DNA of 64,000 bases from contig NZ_AUBB01000020.1 in the NCBI RefSeq assembly GCF_000429025.1, forward strand, positions 124,001 to 188,000. The letters run 5' to 3'. A model generated the notes under the pieces. It made no database searches. It was not told the DNA's origin and was given only the letters and a program-made list of their open reading frames with translations. This DNA comes from Actinospineispora spinosispora DSM 44797. GTDB taxonomy: Bacteria; Actinomycetota; Actinomycetes; Mycobacteriales; Pseudonocardiaceae. Of the stretch, positions 1 to 10,485 are shown piece by piece (the stretch's first letter is position 1; every line of letters starts with the position of its first letter). Made by a program: the position numbers and the translations under genes.

Positions 1-3000
1 AACGCGGACGCGCCGGAGGAGAAGAGGACGAAGGTGTCCAGGTCCATCCCCGAGGTGAGCTCGTGCAGGTTCCAGGCGGCGTCGGCCTTGGGGCGCAGCA
101 CCGCGTCGATCCGGTCCGGCGTCAGCGATCCGATCACGCCGTCGTCGAGGACACCGGCGGCGTGCACGACGCCCGTGAGCTCCACTCCGGCCAGTACCGA
201 GGCCAGCGCCGGACGATCGGCGGCGTCAGCGGCGACGATCCGTACCTCGCTACCGGCCTCGGCCAGGTCGGCGGCCAGCGTGGCGGCGCCGCGAGCGGCC
301 GGACCTGAGCGGCTGGTCAGCAGCAGAGCGTCGGTGTGGCCGGTCGTGGCCCGGTGCCGGGCGATCAGGCCGCCGACCGTCCCGGTGCCACCGGTGATCA
401 GCAGTACGCCCGGCCGGATGGCGGTGGGGTCGGGCGGCACGGTCAGGACGATCTTGCCCACGTGCCGGGCGTGGCTCATGAACCGGAACGCCTCCGGCGC
501 CCTGCGCACGTCCCAGGCCCGCACCGGGAGCGTCGCGAGGGTGGTGTCGTGGATCAGCTCGGTGGCCTCGGCCAGGATCTCGGCGAGCCGCTCCGGGGTG
601 GCGTCACTGGTGACGAAGGTCCGGTAGTTCACGCCAGGGTGGTCGTGGGCGACCTGGGCCGGGTCGCGGACGTCGGTCTTGCCCATCTCCAGGAACATTC
701 CGCCTCGGGGCAGCAGCCGCAGTGACGCGTCGGTCAGCTCACCGGCCAGTGCGTTGAGCACGATGTCCATGCCCTCGCCGTCGGTCGCCGCGAGGAAGGC
801 GGCCTCGAACTCGGCGGTCCGCGACGAGGCGATGTGGTCGTCGCCGAGCCCCATCGCGCGCAGCGTCGGCCACTTGGCCGGGCTCGCCGTGGCGTAGACG
901 TCGAGCCCCAGGTGTCGGGCCAACGCGACCGCGGCCGTGCCGACCCCACCGGCCGCGGCGTGCACGAGCAGCCGCTGTCCCGGTCGGGCGGCGGCCAGGT
1001 CTACCAGGGCGAACCAGGCGGTGGTGTAGGCGATCGGGACGGTGGCGGCCGCGGCGAACGACCAGTCCGACGGCATCCTCGTCACCAGGCGGGCGTCGGT
1101 GACCACGAGCGGCCCGGCCGCACCGGAGGCCATACCGAGTACCCGGTCCCCGGCCCCGACCGTGGTCACCGCCGCGCCGGTCTCGACGACGACGCCGGCG
1201 ACCTCGGCGCCGACCAACGCCTGCTCCGGGTACATGCCGAGGGCGATCAGGACGTCGCGGAAGTTCAGGCCGACGGCGCGGACCGCGATCCGTACCTCCC
1301 CGTCCCGCAGCGGCGCGCTCGCCTCAGGGTGAGGCACGAGGGCCAGGCCGGCCAGGGTGCCCTTCTCCTCGGCGTCCAGCCGCCACGGGCCGGAGGCCGG
1401 CGGGACCAACGGCGGTGTCGTCGACCGCACGAGCCGCCTGCCGAACGCGGTGTGGTCACGGATGGCGAGCTCGGGTTCGCCGACACCCAGTGCGGCGGCG
1501 AGCACACCGAGTGTGTCGCTGTCGGCGCCGTTCGCCGGGAGATCGACCAGGATCAGCCGCTCCGGGTCCTCCGACTGTGCGGAGCGGACCAGGCCCCAGG
1601 CTGCCGAGGCGGGCAGGTCGGACACCGTGGCGCCGGCTTCGGTGGCGACGGCCCCCCGGCTGACGATCACCAGCCGGGCCGGCGCCAGCGCGTCGAGGGC
1701 CAGCCACCGCTGCAGGAGGTCGAGCACCTCGGCCGTCAACCGGCGGGCGGACTCCGCCGGATCGGTCGCGGCGCCGTTGCCGGCCTGGATGCTGGCGAAC
1801 ACCAGCTCCGGTGGCGTCGCGCCGGCGTCGACCGCCTCGGTCAGCGTGGCGAGGTCGGCGTAGGTCCGCGTCGGGGTCCCGTGCGCGGTGAGGCCGGCGG
1901 CCAGCGCGAAGGGGTCGGCGCCGGTCACGGCCCAGGTCGCGGTACCGGCAGGCTTCGGGTCGGCGCCGACCGGCGTCCACACGACCGCGAACAGGGCGTC
2001 GTCCACGCCGCCGCCGGACGGCTGAAGGGCACCGGCCGAGACCGGGCGCAGCACCAGCGACTCGGCGCTGACCACGGGCGTGCCGGTGGTGTCGGTCGCG
2101 ACGAGCGAGATCCCGCCGCTGTCGGCGTCCTGTCGGAGCCGGACCCGCAGTCGGGACGCACCGGACGCGTGGAGGGACAGCCCGGTCCAGGCGAAGGGCA
2201 GCAGTACCTCGCCCCGTCCTCCATCGGCGACGGGCCCGGTCCACGCTTGCCCGGCGAGGCTCGAGGCGTGCAGGCACGAGTCGAGCAGGGCGGGGTGCAG
2301 ACCGAAGCCGGCCGCGTCCTCGGTCGCGTCATCGGGCAGTGCGACCTCGGCGAAGATGTCGCCACCCCGGCGCCAGGCGGCCCGCAGACCCCGGAACGTC
2401 GGCCCGAAACCGTAGCCCCCCTGGGCCTGGAGCTCGTAGTGACCGGTGAGGTCGACCGCCTCGGCATCTCGAGGCGGCCAGAGCCGGAAATCGCCGTGCC
2501 CGGCATCCATCGGCGCGGTCGCCGGCGCGAGGAGCCCTGTGACGTGCCGGGTCCAGGTCCCCTCGTCGGCGGATTCCTCGGGCTGGCCGTACACCGCGAC
2601 CGCCCGGTGGCCCCGCTCGTCAGGGGTACTCACGGTCACCTGCACGCGGACCGCGCCGTCGGCCGGGAGCACCAGCGGTGCGGCCAGGGTCAGCTCCTCG
2701 ACCCGGGGACAACCGGCCTGGAACCCGGCCCGGACGGCAAGCTCCACGAAGGCCGTCCCCGGCAGCAGGACGGTTCCGGCGACGGCGTGGTCGGCCAGCC
2801 AGGGCTGCGACCGGACCGACAGCCGTCCGGTGCAGAGCAGGCCCTGGCCGTCGGCCAGGTCCACCGCCGCACCCAGCAGCGGATGGTTGGCCGCACCCAG
2901 CCCGAGGGAGGTCGCGCCGGTCGCGGTGGCCGTCGTGAGCTTCGGCCAGTACCGCTGGCGCTGGAACGCATAGGTGGGCAGGTCGACCCGCCCGCTCTCG

Positions 3001-5650
3001 GCCAGCACCGAGGGCCAGTCGACGCAGACCCCACCGACATGGGCCTCGGCCAGGGAGGCCAACGCACGCGGGGAGCCGCCGTCGTCGCGGCGCAAGGAAC
3101 CGATGACGGCCGCGACCGTGCGTGTGTCATCCAGCTCGGGAACGCCGTCGTGGTCGTCGAGGCTCTCCAGGGTGTCGCCGATCGCGGTGGTCAGCACGGG
3201 GTGTGGGGAGACCTCGATGAAGGCCCCGTGCCCGACCCGGCCCACCACCTCGACGGCGCGGGAGAACTCCACGGTCGCCCGCAGGCTCGCATACCAGTAC
3301 CCGGCATCGGCTTCGGGACCTCGCAGGTACTCACCGGTCATGGCCGACACCATCGGCACCCGCGCCGGCCCGGGGACGATCCCGGCCAGCAGCTCGAGAA
3401 CCTCCGCACGAATGGCGTCGACCTGCGGCCCGTGCGAGGCATAGTCCACCGGCAGCAACCGGGTCCGGACGCCTTCCGCCTCGAACTCGGCGGCCAGGTC
3501 CGCCAGGGCCGACGGCTCGCCGGAGACAACCGTGGCCGAGGGACCGTTCACCGCCGCGACCGACAGCCGGCCATCGCTCGACTCCACCCGGGCGGCGACA
3601 GCGTCCCGAGGGGCGGCCAGTGAGAGCATGCCCCCTGCCCCGGAGAGAGCGGTCAGGGCCCGGCTGCGCAGCGCGACCACCTTCGCCGCATCCTCCAGCG
3701 ACAGGATCCCCGCGACCACCGCCGCCGCGATCTCACCCTGCGAATGCCCGATCACGACGTCCGGCCGCACCCCGGCCGCCTGCCACCAGCTCGCCAGCGA
3801 CACCATCACCGCCCACAGCACCGGCTGCACCACGTCGACCCGGTCGAGGCCTGGCGCACCCTCCAGCCCGGCGAGCACGTCGTCCAGCGACCAGTCGACG
3901 TACGGGGCCAACGCCCGGCCGCACTCCGCCAGCCGGGCCGCGAACACCGGAGAGGAGGCAGCCAGCTCCCGCCCCATCCCCAGCCACTGCGAACCCTGGC
4001 CGGGAAAGACGAACGCCACCCGCACCGCATCACTGTCGACCGGGACCGCGCCACTGGTCACGCTGCCGGTCGGCTCGCCGTCCGCGAACGCGGTCAACCC
4101 CGCGAGCAGCTCCTCCCGCCCGGCACCCGACACGACGGCCCGGTGCTCGAACGTCGACCGGGTGGTGGCCAGCGACCAGGCCACCTGCGCGATGTCCAGC
4201 TCTGGACGGCTCGCCACGAACTCGGCCAGCCGACCCGCCTGCGCCGCCAGCGCCGCGCTGCTCCGAGCCGACACCAACCACGCCGTGCTCGGCGAGGTGA
4301 GCACCGGCGGCCGGGCGTCCGCGACTGGCGCCTCCGTGTCGTCGGCTCTCTCGATGGCGGCGTCGGCGACCGGAGCTTCGGCCAGGATCGCGTGCACGTT
4401 GGTGCCGCTGACCCCGAACGCCGAGACCCCGGCGCGACGGGGACGGCCGTTGACCGGCCAGTCGACCGGTTCGGTGAGGAGCTTGACGTTGCCAGCGGAC
4501 CAGTCCACGTGGGGGCTGCGGTGTTCGGCGTGCAAGGTTCGCGGCAGCTGCCGGTGCCGCAGCGCCAGCACCATCTTGATGATCCCGGCGACGCCGGCCG
4601 CCGACTGGGTGTGCCCGATGTTCGACTTCACCGATCCCAACCACAGTGGCTGGTCATCGTCACGGCCATGGCCGTACGTCGCCAGGAGTGCCTGCGCCTC
4701 GATCGGGTCGCCCAGCACCGTGCCGGTGCCATGGGCCTCGACCGCGTCGACCTGGTCCGCGCGCAGTCCGGCGTTGGCCAGCGCGCTCCGGATCACCCGC
4801 TGTTGCGAGGGGCCGTTGGGCGCGGTCAACCCGTTGCTGGCGCCGTCCTGGTTCATCGCGCTACCGGCCACGACCGCGAGCACCTGGTGGCCGTTGCGGC
4901 GGGCATCGGAGAGGCGCTCCAGCACGAGCAACCCGGCGCCCTCACCCCACCCGATCCCGTCGGCGTCGGCGGCGAACGCCTTGCACCGCCCGTCGAACGC
5001 CAGCCCCTGCTGGCGGGAGAACTCCGCGAACGCACCCGGCGTCGACATCACCGCCACGCCACCGGCCAGCGCCATCGAGCACTCGCCGGCGCGCAACGCC
5101 TGACACGCCAGATGCAGCGCGACGAGCGACGACGAACAGGCCGTGTCCACCGTGACCGCGGGGCCTTCGAGCCCCAGGGTGTACGACACCCGACCCGAGA
5201 TGACCGATGCAAGTCCGCGGATCAGCTGGTAGCCCTCCGAGCCTGCCTCGCCGGCCAGGCCGTAGGAGTACCCACCGAAGCTGGCACCGGCGAACACCCC
5301 GGTCGCGGAGCCCTTCAGGGACGCCGGATCGATGCCCGCCCGTTCGATCGCTTCCCACGCCGTCTCCAGCAGCAGCCGCTGCTGCGGATCCATCGCCATC
5401 GCCTCGCGCGGGCTGATCCCGAAGAAGGCGGGGTCGAACGCGGCCGCGTCGTAGATGAAGCCGCCCACCTGGGTCGTCGACGCGGCGGTGTCCACCCCCG
5501 CGTACAGGCCCTCCAGGTCCCAACCCCGGTCCGAGGGGAACCCGGCGATCGCGTCGGTCCCTGCGACCAGCAGGTCCCACAGATCCTCCGGATCCCGGAC
5601 ACCGCCGGGGAACCGGCAGCCCATCCCCACGATCGCGATCGGTTCCCCGG
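1..5650 (-). other. PKS module m13 (partial): KS-AT(methylmalonyl)-DH-ER-KR(B-type), fully reducing
   Basis: KS Cys codon 5136-5138. AT GHSQGE near 3731-3749, YASH 3431-3442. DH: HAVAGTVLLP (His codon 2787-2789) and HPALLDSCLH (Asp codon 2280-2282), intact. ER: LNFRDVLIALGMYP at about 1230-1272 and HAAAGGVG (His codon 960-962), the NADPH-binding loop. KR: TGGTGTVG near 383-407 and LDDGVI at about 130-150, so B-type; FSSGAS at the very left edge keeps the catalytic Ser, and the Tyr is outside the window. The only module seen with a full reductive loop, predicted to leave a saturated methyl-branched unit. Confidence 0.92.
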
Positions 5651-8600
5651 GGCCGGCGCTGGTGTGGGTTCCGGTCGGTGTCTCGACGTCGGGCAGGATG
5701 CCGAGCAGTTCGGTCCGCAGGAATCCCGCGGCCGCGGCCGGCGTGGGGTGGTCGAATACGAGGGTCGTCGGGAGGGTCAGGCCGGTCGCCGTGTTCAGGC
5801 GGGTACGCAGCTCGACGGCGGTGACCGAGTCGAAGCCGAGGTCCTTGAACGCACGCCCTGCCGCCAGTGTCTCCTGCGAGGGGTGCCGCAACACCGCCGC
5901 GGCCTCGGCCCGCACCAGGTCGGTCAACAGCCGGGTCTGCTCGACCCGGTCCAACCCGGCCAACCGGGCGGCCAGCTCGGTGTCGCCGGCCCCACGCGGG
6001 CCGGCCACCGACGGTGGCGGCTCGCTGAGGGCACGCCGCACCTCGGGCAGCTCACCGATCAGCGGGCTGGGCCGGCGCACGGTGAACACCGGCGCGAACC
6101 GGGTCCAGTCGATGTCGGCCACGGTGAGCGGACCGTCGCCCTCGTCGAGGGCGTGTGCCAGCGCCTCGATGGCGCGATCCGGGTCCATGTCCCGCAGGCC
6201 GAGTCGCCGGAGCGCCTCACCTGCCGGGCCGTCGCCCATGCCGCCGCCACCCCACAACCCCCAGGCCACCGAGGTGCCGGCCAGCCCACGCGCGCGCCGA
6301 TCCTCGACCAGCGCATCCAGGTACGTGTTGGCCGCGGCGTACCCACCCAGCTGGGCGCCACCCCAGACTGCGGCGCCCGAGGAGAAGGTGACAAACGCGT
6401 CCGCGTCGGGGATCAGCTCGTCGAGGTGGGTGGCGCCGCCGGCCTTGGCCGCCATGGATGCACCGAGACCGGCCAGGTCGAGATCGGCCAGCGTAGTCCC
6501 CACGACCACACCGGCCGCGTGGAACACCGAGCTGGGCTTCGGCCCGTTCCCACCGATCCACCCCACCAGGCCGGCCACCTCGGCCCGCGCCCCGATATCC
6601 GCGGCCAGCACGGCGACCGACGCACCGGCCACCGCCAGCTCGGCTGCCAGCGCACCGATCCCCGGCGCCGCCGGACCGGAACGGCTGGTCAGCGCAACCC
6701 GGACCGCGCCGCGCCCGACCGTCCACCTCGCCAGCCGAGCCCCGATCGACCCGGTCCCACCGGTGACCAGCACGGTGCCGCGCGGAGCCCAGGCATCCCT
6801 GGTCCACTCGGCCGGCGGTGCCGCCCGGACCAGGCGGCGGGCCAGCACACCCGCGCCGCGGATCGCCACCTGGTCCTCGCCACCGGAGCCGGCGGCGAGT
6901 ACCGCGCACAGGCGGCGCGCCGCCCGGTCGTCCAGCACCTCGGGTAGGTCGACCAGACCACCCCAACGCTCCGGCTGTTCGAGGGCCGCGACCTGGCCCA
7001 AGCCCCACACCGGCGCCTGCCAGACACCGCCGGGTGCCCGGTCCGGCCCGACCGCTCCCGACGTCAGCACCCACAGCGGCGCGGCCAGGCCGAGATCCTC
7101 CAGCGCCTGGATCAGACCGACCGTGCCGGCCAGACCGGCCGGCACAACCGGAACGCCCGCCACCGGCGCCCGGTCCAACGCCAACAGCGACACCACCCCG
7201 GTCGGCGGGGCGGACGGTGCGGCGGCACCGATCCGGGCGGCGAGCGTCGCCCGGTCGAGCGCGTCGGGGGCAAGGTGCAGGGTGAGGACGTCCGCGCCAC
7301 CAGCCGACAGGGCTCCGCCGACCGCGGCGGCCAGGTTGTCGCGCGGGTTCTCGGGCTCGCCGCGCTCATCGAGGGGGGCGAGCACGAGCCAGGTGCCGGA
7401 CAGTGTGGCCGGACCGGGGTCGGCGACCGGGATCCAGGTGACCCGGTAGCGCCAGTCGGCCAGCACGGACTGCTCGCGGTCGTGCCGTCGCCACGAGGCC
7501 ATCGCCGGCACGACCTCGTGCAGCGGCCAGTCGTCCTCGACCGACAGCGCGCCGGCAAGGCCGGCGACGTCGTTCGCCTCGACGGCGGCCCAGAACCGTG
7601 CCTCACCCGGCGATGACGAGTCAGCCGGGGAGCCGGGCTGGCCGCCCTCGGCCGGTGTCGGCCAGTAGTGCCGCCGCTGGAACGCGTAGGTGGGCAGCTC
7701 GACCCGCTCGCCCTCGGCGAGCACCGCCGACCAGTCCACGACGACGCCCCGCGCGTACACCGCGGCCACGGACGCCAGCACCCGCGCCGCGCCGCCGTCG
7801 TCACGGCGCAGCGTCCCGGCCACCAACGGCTCGGTCCGGGCGTCGGCCTCGAGGGTCTCGGTGATCGCGGTCGTCAGCACCGGGTGGGGGGAGACCTCGA
7901 TGAACGCCCCGTACTCGGCGCGGCCCAATGTCTCGACGGCCCGGGAGAACTCCACCGTCGCGCGCAGGCTCGCGTACCAGTACTCGGCATCGAGTTCGTC
8001 GCCAGCCAGGTACTCGCCGGTCATCGCCGAGATCATCGGCAGCAGCGCGGGCCGGGGAGTGATGTCGGCCAGCCGGTCCAGCACCTCGTCCCGGATGGCG
8101 TCGACGTGCGGCCCGTGGGAGGCGTAGTCCACCGGCAGCAGCCGGGTCCGGACGCCCTCCGCCTCGAACTCGGCGGCCAGGGCGGCCAGCGCCGAGGGCT
8201 CGCCCGAGACGACCGTGGCTGCCGGTCCGTTGACCGCGGCGACCGACAGCTGGCCGCCGTGCGGTGCCAGCCGGGCCGCGACGGTGTCCAGCGGCGCGGC
8301 GAGGGACAACATGCCGCCCGCGCCGGACAGCGCGGTCAGCGCCCGGCTGCGCAGCGCGACGATCTTGGCGGCATCCTCCAGGGACAGGATCCCGGCGACG
8401 ACCGCGGCCGCGATCTCACCCTGCGAGTGCCCGACCACCGCATCGGGTCGCACCCCCGCCGCCTGCCACCAGCCGGCCAGCGACACCATCACCGCCCACA
8501 GCACGGGCTGCACCACGTCGACCCGCTCGAGGCCCGGCGCACCCGCTGCTCCGGCCAGCACGTCGTCGAGGGACCAGTCAACGTACGGCGACAGCGCCTG

Positions 8601-10439
8601 CCCACACTCGGCCAGCCGGGCGGCGAACACCGGCGACGACGCGGCCAGCTCGCGGCCCATCCCGATCCACTGCGAACCCTGGCCGGGGAAGACGAAGACC
8701 ACCCGGCGGGAGAGTTCGGCGACGCCGGTCACGACCGAGGCCGACGGTGTCGCGGTGGCCAGGGAGGACACCGAGGTGACCAGCTCGTCGCGGTCGGTGC
8801 CGATGACGACGGCCCGGTGCTCGAGTGCGGGCCGGGTCGTGGCCAGTGACCAGGCGACGTCCACCGGCGTCAGTGCGGTGCGCGCGGTCAGGTGTGCGGC
8901 CAGCCGCGACGCCTGGGCCCGCAGACCGTCGGCGCTCTGGCCAGACACCAGCAAGGCCACCGGGCCGCCGCGCAGCACGGCCGGTGTTTCGGTAGCGGAG
9001 GCACCCACCTCCGCATCGGTCGCTTCGGCACCGTCGGGCTTCGGCGTGGAGGCCGGCGCGGCGGCGGGCGGTTCCTCGACGATCACGTGCGCGTTGGTGC
9101 CGCTGATCCCGAACGACGACACCCCGGCCCTGCGCGGCTGCCCGTTGGCCGTCCACGGCACCGGCTCGGTCAGCAGCTGGACCTGCCCTGCCGACCAGTC
9201 CACGTGCGGCGACGGTTCCTCGGCGTGCAGGGTGCGCGGCAGCAGGTCGTGATTCAGGGCCAGGACCATCTTGATGACCCCGGCGACGCCGGCGGCAGCC
9301 TGGGTGTGCCCGATGTTCGACTTCACCGAGCCCAGCCACACGGGCTGGTTCTCCGGCCGGTCCTGGCCGTAGGTGGCCAGCAGTGCCTGTGCCTCGATCG
9401 GGTCGCCGAGGACCGTGCCGGTCCCGTGCGCCTCGACCACGTCCACATCGGCGGCCGACAGCCGGGCGCTGGCCAGCGCGGCCCGGATCACCCGCTGTTG
9501 GGAGGGGCCGTTCGGCGCGGTGAGCCCGTTCGAGGCGCCGTCCTGGTTCACCGCGCTGCCCCGGACCACGGCCAGTACGCGGTGGCCGTTGCGCTGGGCG
9601 TCGGCCAGTCGTTCAACGACGAGCATCCCGACGCCCTCACCCCAGCCGGTGCCGTCGGCCGCCGAGGCGAACGGCTTGCACCGCCCGTCGAAGGCGAGCC
9701 CGCCCTGGCGGGAGAACTCCACGAAGGTGCCGGGTTCCGCCATCACGGTGACCCCGCCGGCCAATGCCAGCGTGCACTCGCCGGAACGCAGCGCCTGGGC
9801 GGCCAGGTGCAGTGCGACCAGGGACGACGAGCAGGCCGTATCCACGGTCACGGCCGGGCCCTCCAGGCCTAGGCAGTACGCCACCCGGCCGGAGATCACG
9901 CTGGTTGCGTTGCCGGTGACCACGTAGCCCTCGGCGTCGCTGACCGGTAGCCCCGCCCCGTAGGCGGAGAACCCCGCTCCGGCGAACACCCCGGTAGCCG
10001 AACCGCGCAGCGAGCCGGGGTCGATACCGGCCTGCTCCAGTGCTTCCCATGATGATTCGAGCAGGACCCGCTGCTGCGGGTCCATGGCCAGCGCTTCCCT
10101 GGGACTGATCCCGAAGAAGTCGGCATCGAAGCCGGTCGCGTCGTAGACGAACCCGCCCTGGCTCGTCGTCGACACCCCCGCGCCGGCGGTGGCCCCGTAG
10201 ACACCCTGGGTGTTCCAGCCCCGGTCGGCAGGGAAACCCGCTATCGCGTCCACCCCGCCGGCGAGCAGCTCCCAGAAGCTCTCGGGATCGGCGACCCCGC
10301 CGGGGAACCGGCAGCTCATACCGACGATCGCCACCGGCTCGCTGTGGCGGTCCTCCAGCTCCCGCACCTGGCGGCGAGCCTTGCGCAGGTCGGCGGTGGC
10401 CCGCTTCAGGTAGTCGAGAAACTTCTGTTCGTTGTCCAT
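1..10439 (-). CDS. Modular type I PKS gene 5, 3'-truncated (at least 3479 aa): KS-AT-KR-ACP and KS-AT-DH-ER-KR...
   Basis: Read directly from the DNA, as the frame runs open from the ATG at 10439 to the left edge with no stop. It starts MDNEQKFLDYLKRATADLRK, a coiled-coil docking segment. By residue: KS 35-455 (Cys203), AT about 580-875 (Ser672), dimerisation element near 945 (FWAAVEANDVAGL), KR (cofactor site near 1222, Tyr1367), ACP (Ser1538), KS from about 1598 (Cys1768), AT (about 2143-2440), DH (His2551, Asp2720), ER (LNFRDVL at about 3057, AAAGGVG from 3161) and the start of a second KR (TGGTGTVG near 3345). The window ends just after the KR Ser motif, so the KR Tyr, the ACP and any further modules or thioesterase lie to the left. 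Both ATs are methylmalonyl-type. Confidence 0.95.
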   Translation of the reverse strand, partial: MDNEQKFLDYLKRATADLRKARRQVRELEDRHSEPVAIVGMSCRFPGGVADPESFWELLAGGVDAIAGFPADRGWNTQGVYGATAGAGVSTTSQGGFVYDATGFDADFFGISPREALAMDPQQRVLLESSWEALEQAGIDPGSLRGSATGVFAGAGFSAYGAGLPVSDAEGYVVTGNATSVISGRVAYCLGLEGPAVTVDTACSSSLVALHLAAQALRSGECTLALAGGVTVMAEPGTFVEFSRQGGLAFDGRCKPFASAADGTGWGEGVGMLVVERLADAQRNGHRVLAVVRGSAVNQDGASNGLTAPNGPSQQRVIRAALASARLSAADVDVVEAHGTGTVLGDPIEAQALLATYGQDRPENQPVWLGSVKSNIGHTQAAAGVAGVIKMVLALNHDLLPRTLHAEEPSPHVDWSAGQVQLLTEPVPWTANGQPRRAGVSSFGISGTNAHVIVEEPPAAAPASTPKPDGAEATDAEVGASATETPAVLRGGPVALLVSGQSADGLRAQASRLAAHLTARTALTPVDVAWSLATTRPALEHRAVVIGTDRDELVTSVSSLATATPSASVVTGVAELSRRVVFVFPGQGSQWIGMGRELAASSPVFAARLAECGQALSPYVDWSLDDVLAGAAGAPGLERVDVVQPVLWAVMVSLAGWWQAAGVRPDAVVGHSQGEIAAAVVAGILSLEDAAKIVALRSRALTALSGAGGMLSLAAPLDTVAARLAPHGGQLSVAAVNGPAATVVSGEPSALAALAAEFEAEGVRTRLLPVDYASHGPHVDAIRDEVLDRLADITPRPALLPMISAMTGEYLAGDELDAEYWYASLRATVEFSRAVETLGRAEYGAFIEVSPHPVLTTAITETLEADARTEPLVAGTLRRDDGGAARVLASVAAVYARGVVVDWSAVLAEGERVELPTYAFQRRHYWPTPAEGGQPGSPADSSSPGEARFWAAVEANDVAGLAGALSVEDDWPLHEVVPAMASWRRHDREQSVLADWRYRVTWIPVADPGPATLSGTWLVLAPLDERGEPENPRDNLAAAVGGALSAGGADVLTLHLAPDALDRATLAARIGAAAPSAPPTGVVSLLALDRAPVAGVPVVPAGLAGTVGLIQALEDLGLAAPLWVLTSGAVGPDRAPGGVWQAPVWGLGQVAALEQPERWGGLVDLPEVLDDRAARRLCAVLAAGSGGEDQVAIRGAGVLARRLVRAAPPAEWTRDAWAPRGTVLVTGGTGSIGARLARWTVGRGAVRVALTSRSGPAAPGIGALAAELAVAGASVAVLAADIGARAEVAGLVGWIGGNGPKPSSVFHAAGVVVGTTLADLDLAGLGASMAAKAGGATHLDELIPDADAFVTFSSGAAVWGGAQLGGYAAANTYLDALVEDRRARGLAGTSVAWGLWGGGGMGDGPAGEALRRLGLRDMDPDRAIEALAHALDEGDGPLTVADIDWTRFAPVFTVRRPSPLIGELPEVRRALSEPPPSVAGPRGAGDTELAARLAGLDRVEQTRLLTDLVRAEAAAVLRHPSQETLAAGRAFKDLGFDSVTAVELRTRLNTATGLTLPTTLVFDHPTPAAAAGFLRTELLGILPDVETPTGTHTSAGPGEPIAIVGMGCRFPGGVRDPEDLWDLLVAGTDAIAGFPSDRGWDLEGLYAGVDTAASTTQVGGFIYDAAAFDPAFFGISPREAMAMDPQQRLLLETAWEAIERAGIDPASLKGSATGVFAGASFGGYSYGLAGEAGSEGYQLIRGLASVISGRVSYTLGLEGPAVTVDTACSSSLVALHLACQALRAGECSMALAGGVAVMSTPGAFAEFSRQQGLAFDGRCKAFAADADGIGWGEGAGLLVLERLSDARRNGHQVLAVVAGSAMNQDGASNGLTAPNGPSQQRVIRSALANAGLRADQVDAVEAHGTGTVLGDPIEAQALLATYGHGRDDDQPLWLGSVKSNIGHTQSAAGVAGIIKMVLALRHRQLPRTLHAEHRSPHVDWSAGNVKLLTEPVDWPVNGRPRRAGVSAFGVSGTNVHAILAEAPVADAAIERADDTEAPVADARPPVLTSPSTAWLVSARSSAALAAQAGRLAEFVASRPELDIAQVAWSLATTRSTFEHRAVVSGAGREELLAGLTAFADGEPTGSVTSGAVPVDSDAVRVAFVFPGQGSQWLGMGRELAASSPVFAARLAECGRALAPYVDWSLDDVLAGLEGAPGLDRVDVVQPVLWAVMVSLASWWQAAGVRPDVVIGHSQGEIAAAVVAGILSLEDAAKVVALRSRALTALSGAGGMLSLAAPRDAVAARVESSDGRLSVAAVNGPSATVVSGEPSALADLAAEFEAEGVRTRLLPVDYASHGPQVDAIRAEVLELLAGIVPGPARVPMVSAMTGEYLRGPEADAGYWYASLRATVEFSRAVEVVGRVGHGAFIEVSPHPVLTTAIGDTLESLDDHDGVPELDDTRTVAAVIGSLRRDDGGSPRALASLAEAHVGGVCVDWPSVLAESGRVDLPTYAFQRQRYWPKLTTATATGATSLGLGAANHPLLGAAVDLADGQGLLCTGRLSVRSQPWLADHAVAGTVLLPGTAFVELAVRAGFQAGCPRVEELTLAAPLVLPADGAVRVQVTVSTPDERGHRAVAVYGQPEESADEGTWTRHVTGLLAPATAPMDAGHGDFRLWPPRDAEAVDLTGHYELQAQGGYGFGPTFRGLRAAWRRGGDIFAEVALPDDATEDAAGFGLHPALLDSCLHASSLAGQAWTGPVADGGRGEVLLPFAWTGLSLHASGASRLRVRLRQDADSGGISLVATDTTGTPVVSAESLVLRPVSAGALQPSGGGVDDALFAVVWTPVGADPKPAGTATWAVTGADPFALAAGLTAHGTPTRTYADLATLTEAVDAGATPPELVFASIQAGNGAATDPAESARRLTAEVLDLLQRWLALDALAPARLVIVSRGAVATEAGATVSDLPASAAWGLVRSAQSEDPERLILVDLPANGADSDTLGVLAAALGVGEPELAIRDHTAFGRRLVRSTTPPLVPPASGPWRLDAEEKGTLAGLALVPHPEASAPLRDGEVRIAVRAVGLNFRDVLIALGMYPEQALVGAEVAGVVVETGAAVTTVGAGDRVLGMASGAAGPLVVTDARLVTRMPSDWSFAAAATVPIAYTTAWFALVDLAAARPGQRLLVHAAAGGVGTAAVALARHLGLDVYATASPAKWPTLRAMGLGDDHIASSRTAEFEAAFLAATDGEGMDIVLNALAGELTDASLRLLPRGGMFLEMGKTDVRDPAQVAHDHPGVNYRTFVTSDATPERLAEILAEATELIHDTTLATLPVRAWDVRRAPEAFRFMSHARHVGKIVLTVPPDPTAIRPGVLLITGGTGTVGGLIARHRATTGHTDALLLTSRSGPAARGAATLAADLAEAGSEVRIVAADAADRPALASVLAGVELTGVVHAAGVLDDGVIGSLTPDRIDAVLRPKADAAWNLHELTSGMDLDTFVLFSSGASA
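5730..10340 (-). other. PKS module m12: KS-AT(methylmalonyl)-KR(A1)-ACP
   Basis: KS Cys codon 9831-9833. AT GHSQGE at 8414-8431, with YASH in DYASHGPHVD at about 8104-8130. KR: TGGTGSIG near 6740-6774, no LDD after HAAG (HAAGVVVGTT), Tyr codon 6339-6341 in WGGAQLGGY: Trp at minus 8, Leu at minus 3, A1. ACP GFDSVTAVEL, Ser at 5825-5827. No DH lies between AT and KR; only the dimerisation element and the KR structural half (WRYRVTWIPV) do. Confidence 0.9.
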
Positions 10440-10447
10440 GGAAACGG

Positions 10448-10453
10448 CTCCTC
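10448..10453 (-). promoter_or_regulatory. Shine-Dalgarno of PKS gene 5
   Basis: GAGGAG, 8 nt before the ATG at 10437-10439, within the 46-nt gap after gene 4. An in-frame TAG 21 nt upstream of the ATG rules out an earlier start. Confidence 0.85.
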
Positions 10454-10485
10454 GCCCCTAGCTCCGGCGTCCGCCCTGGCACCTG

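Noticed and set aside
834..3623. A 929-codon open frame on the plus strand
   Set aside because: Antisense to the AT, DH and ER of m13, which read through with intact catalytic motifs on the minus strand.
3744..6947. A 1067-codon open frame on the plus strand
   Set aside because: Antisense to the m12/m13 junction of gene 5, with the same Arg/Gly/His-rich composition and no family motifs; a shadow frame.
1..10439. No gene on the minus strand at the left end, since no closed frame is found there
   Set aside because: Translation from the ATG at 10439 stays open to base 1 and shows complete PKS domains in order; it lacks a stop only because the window cuts it.
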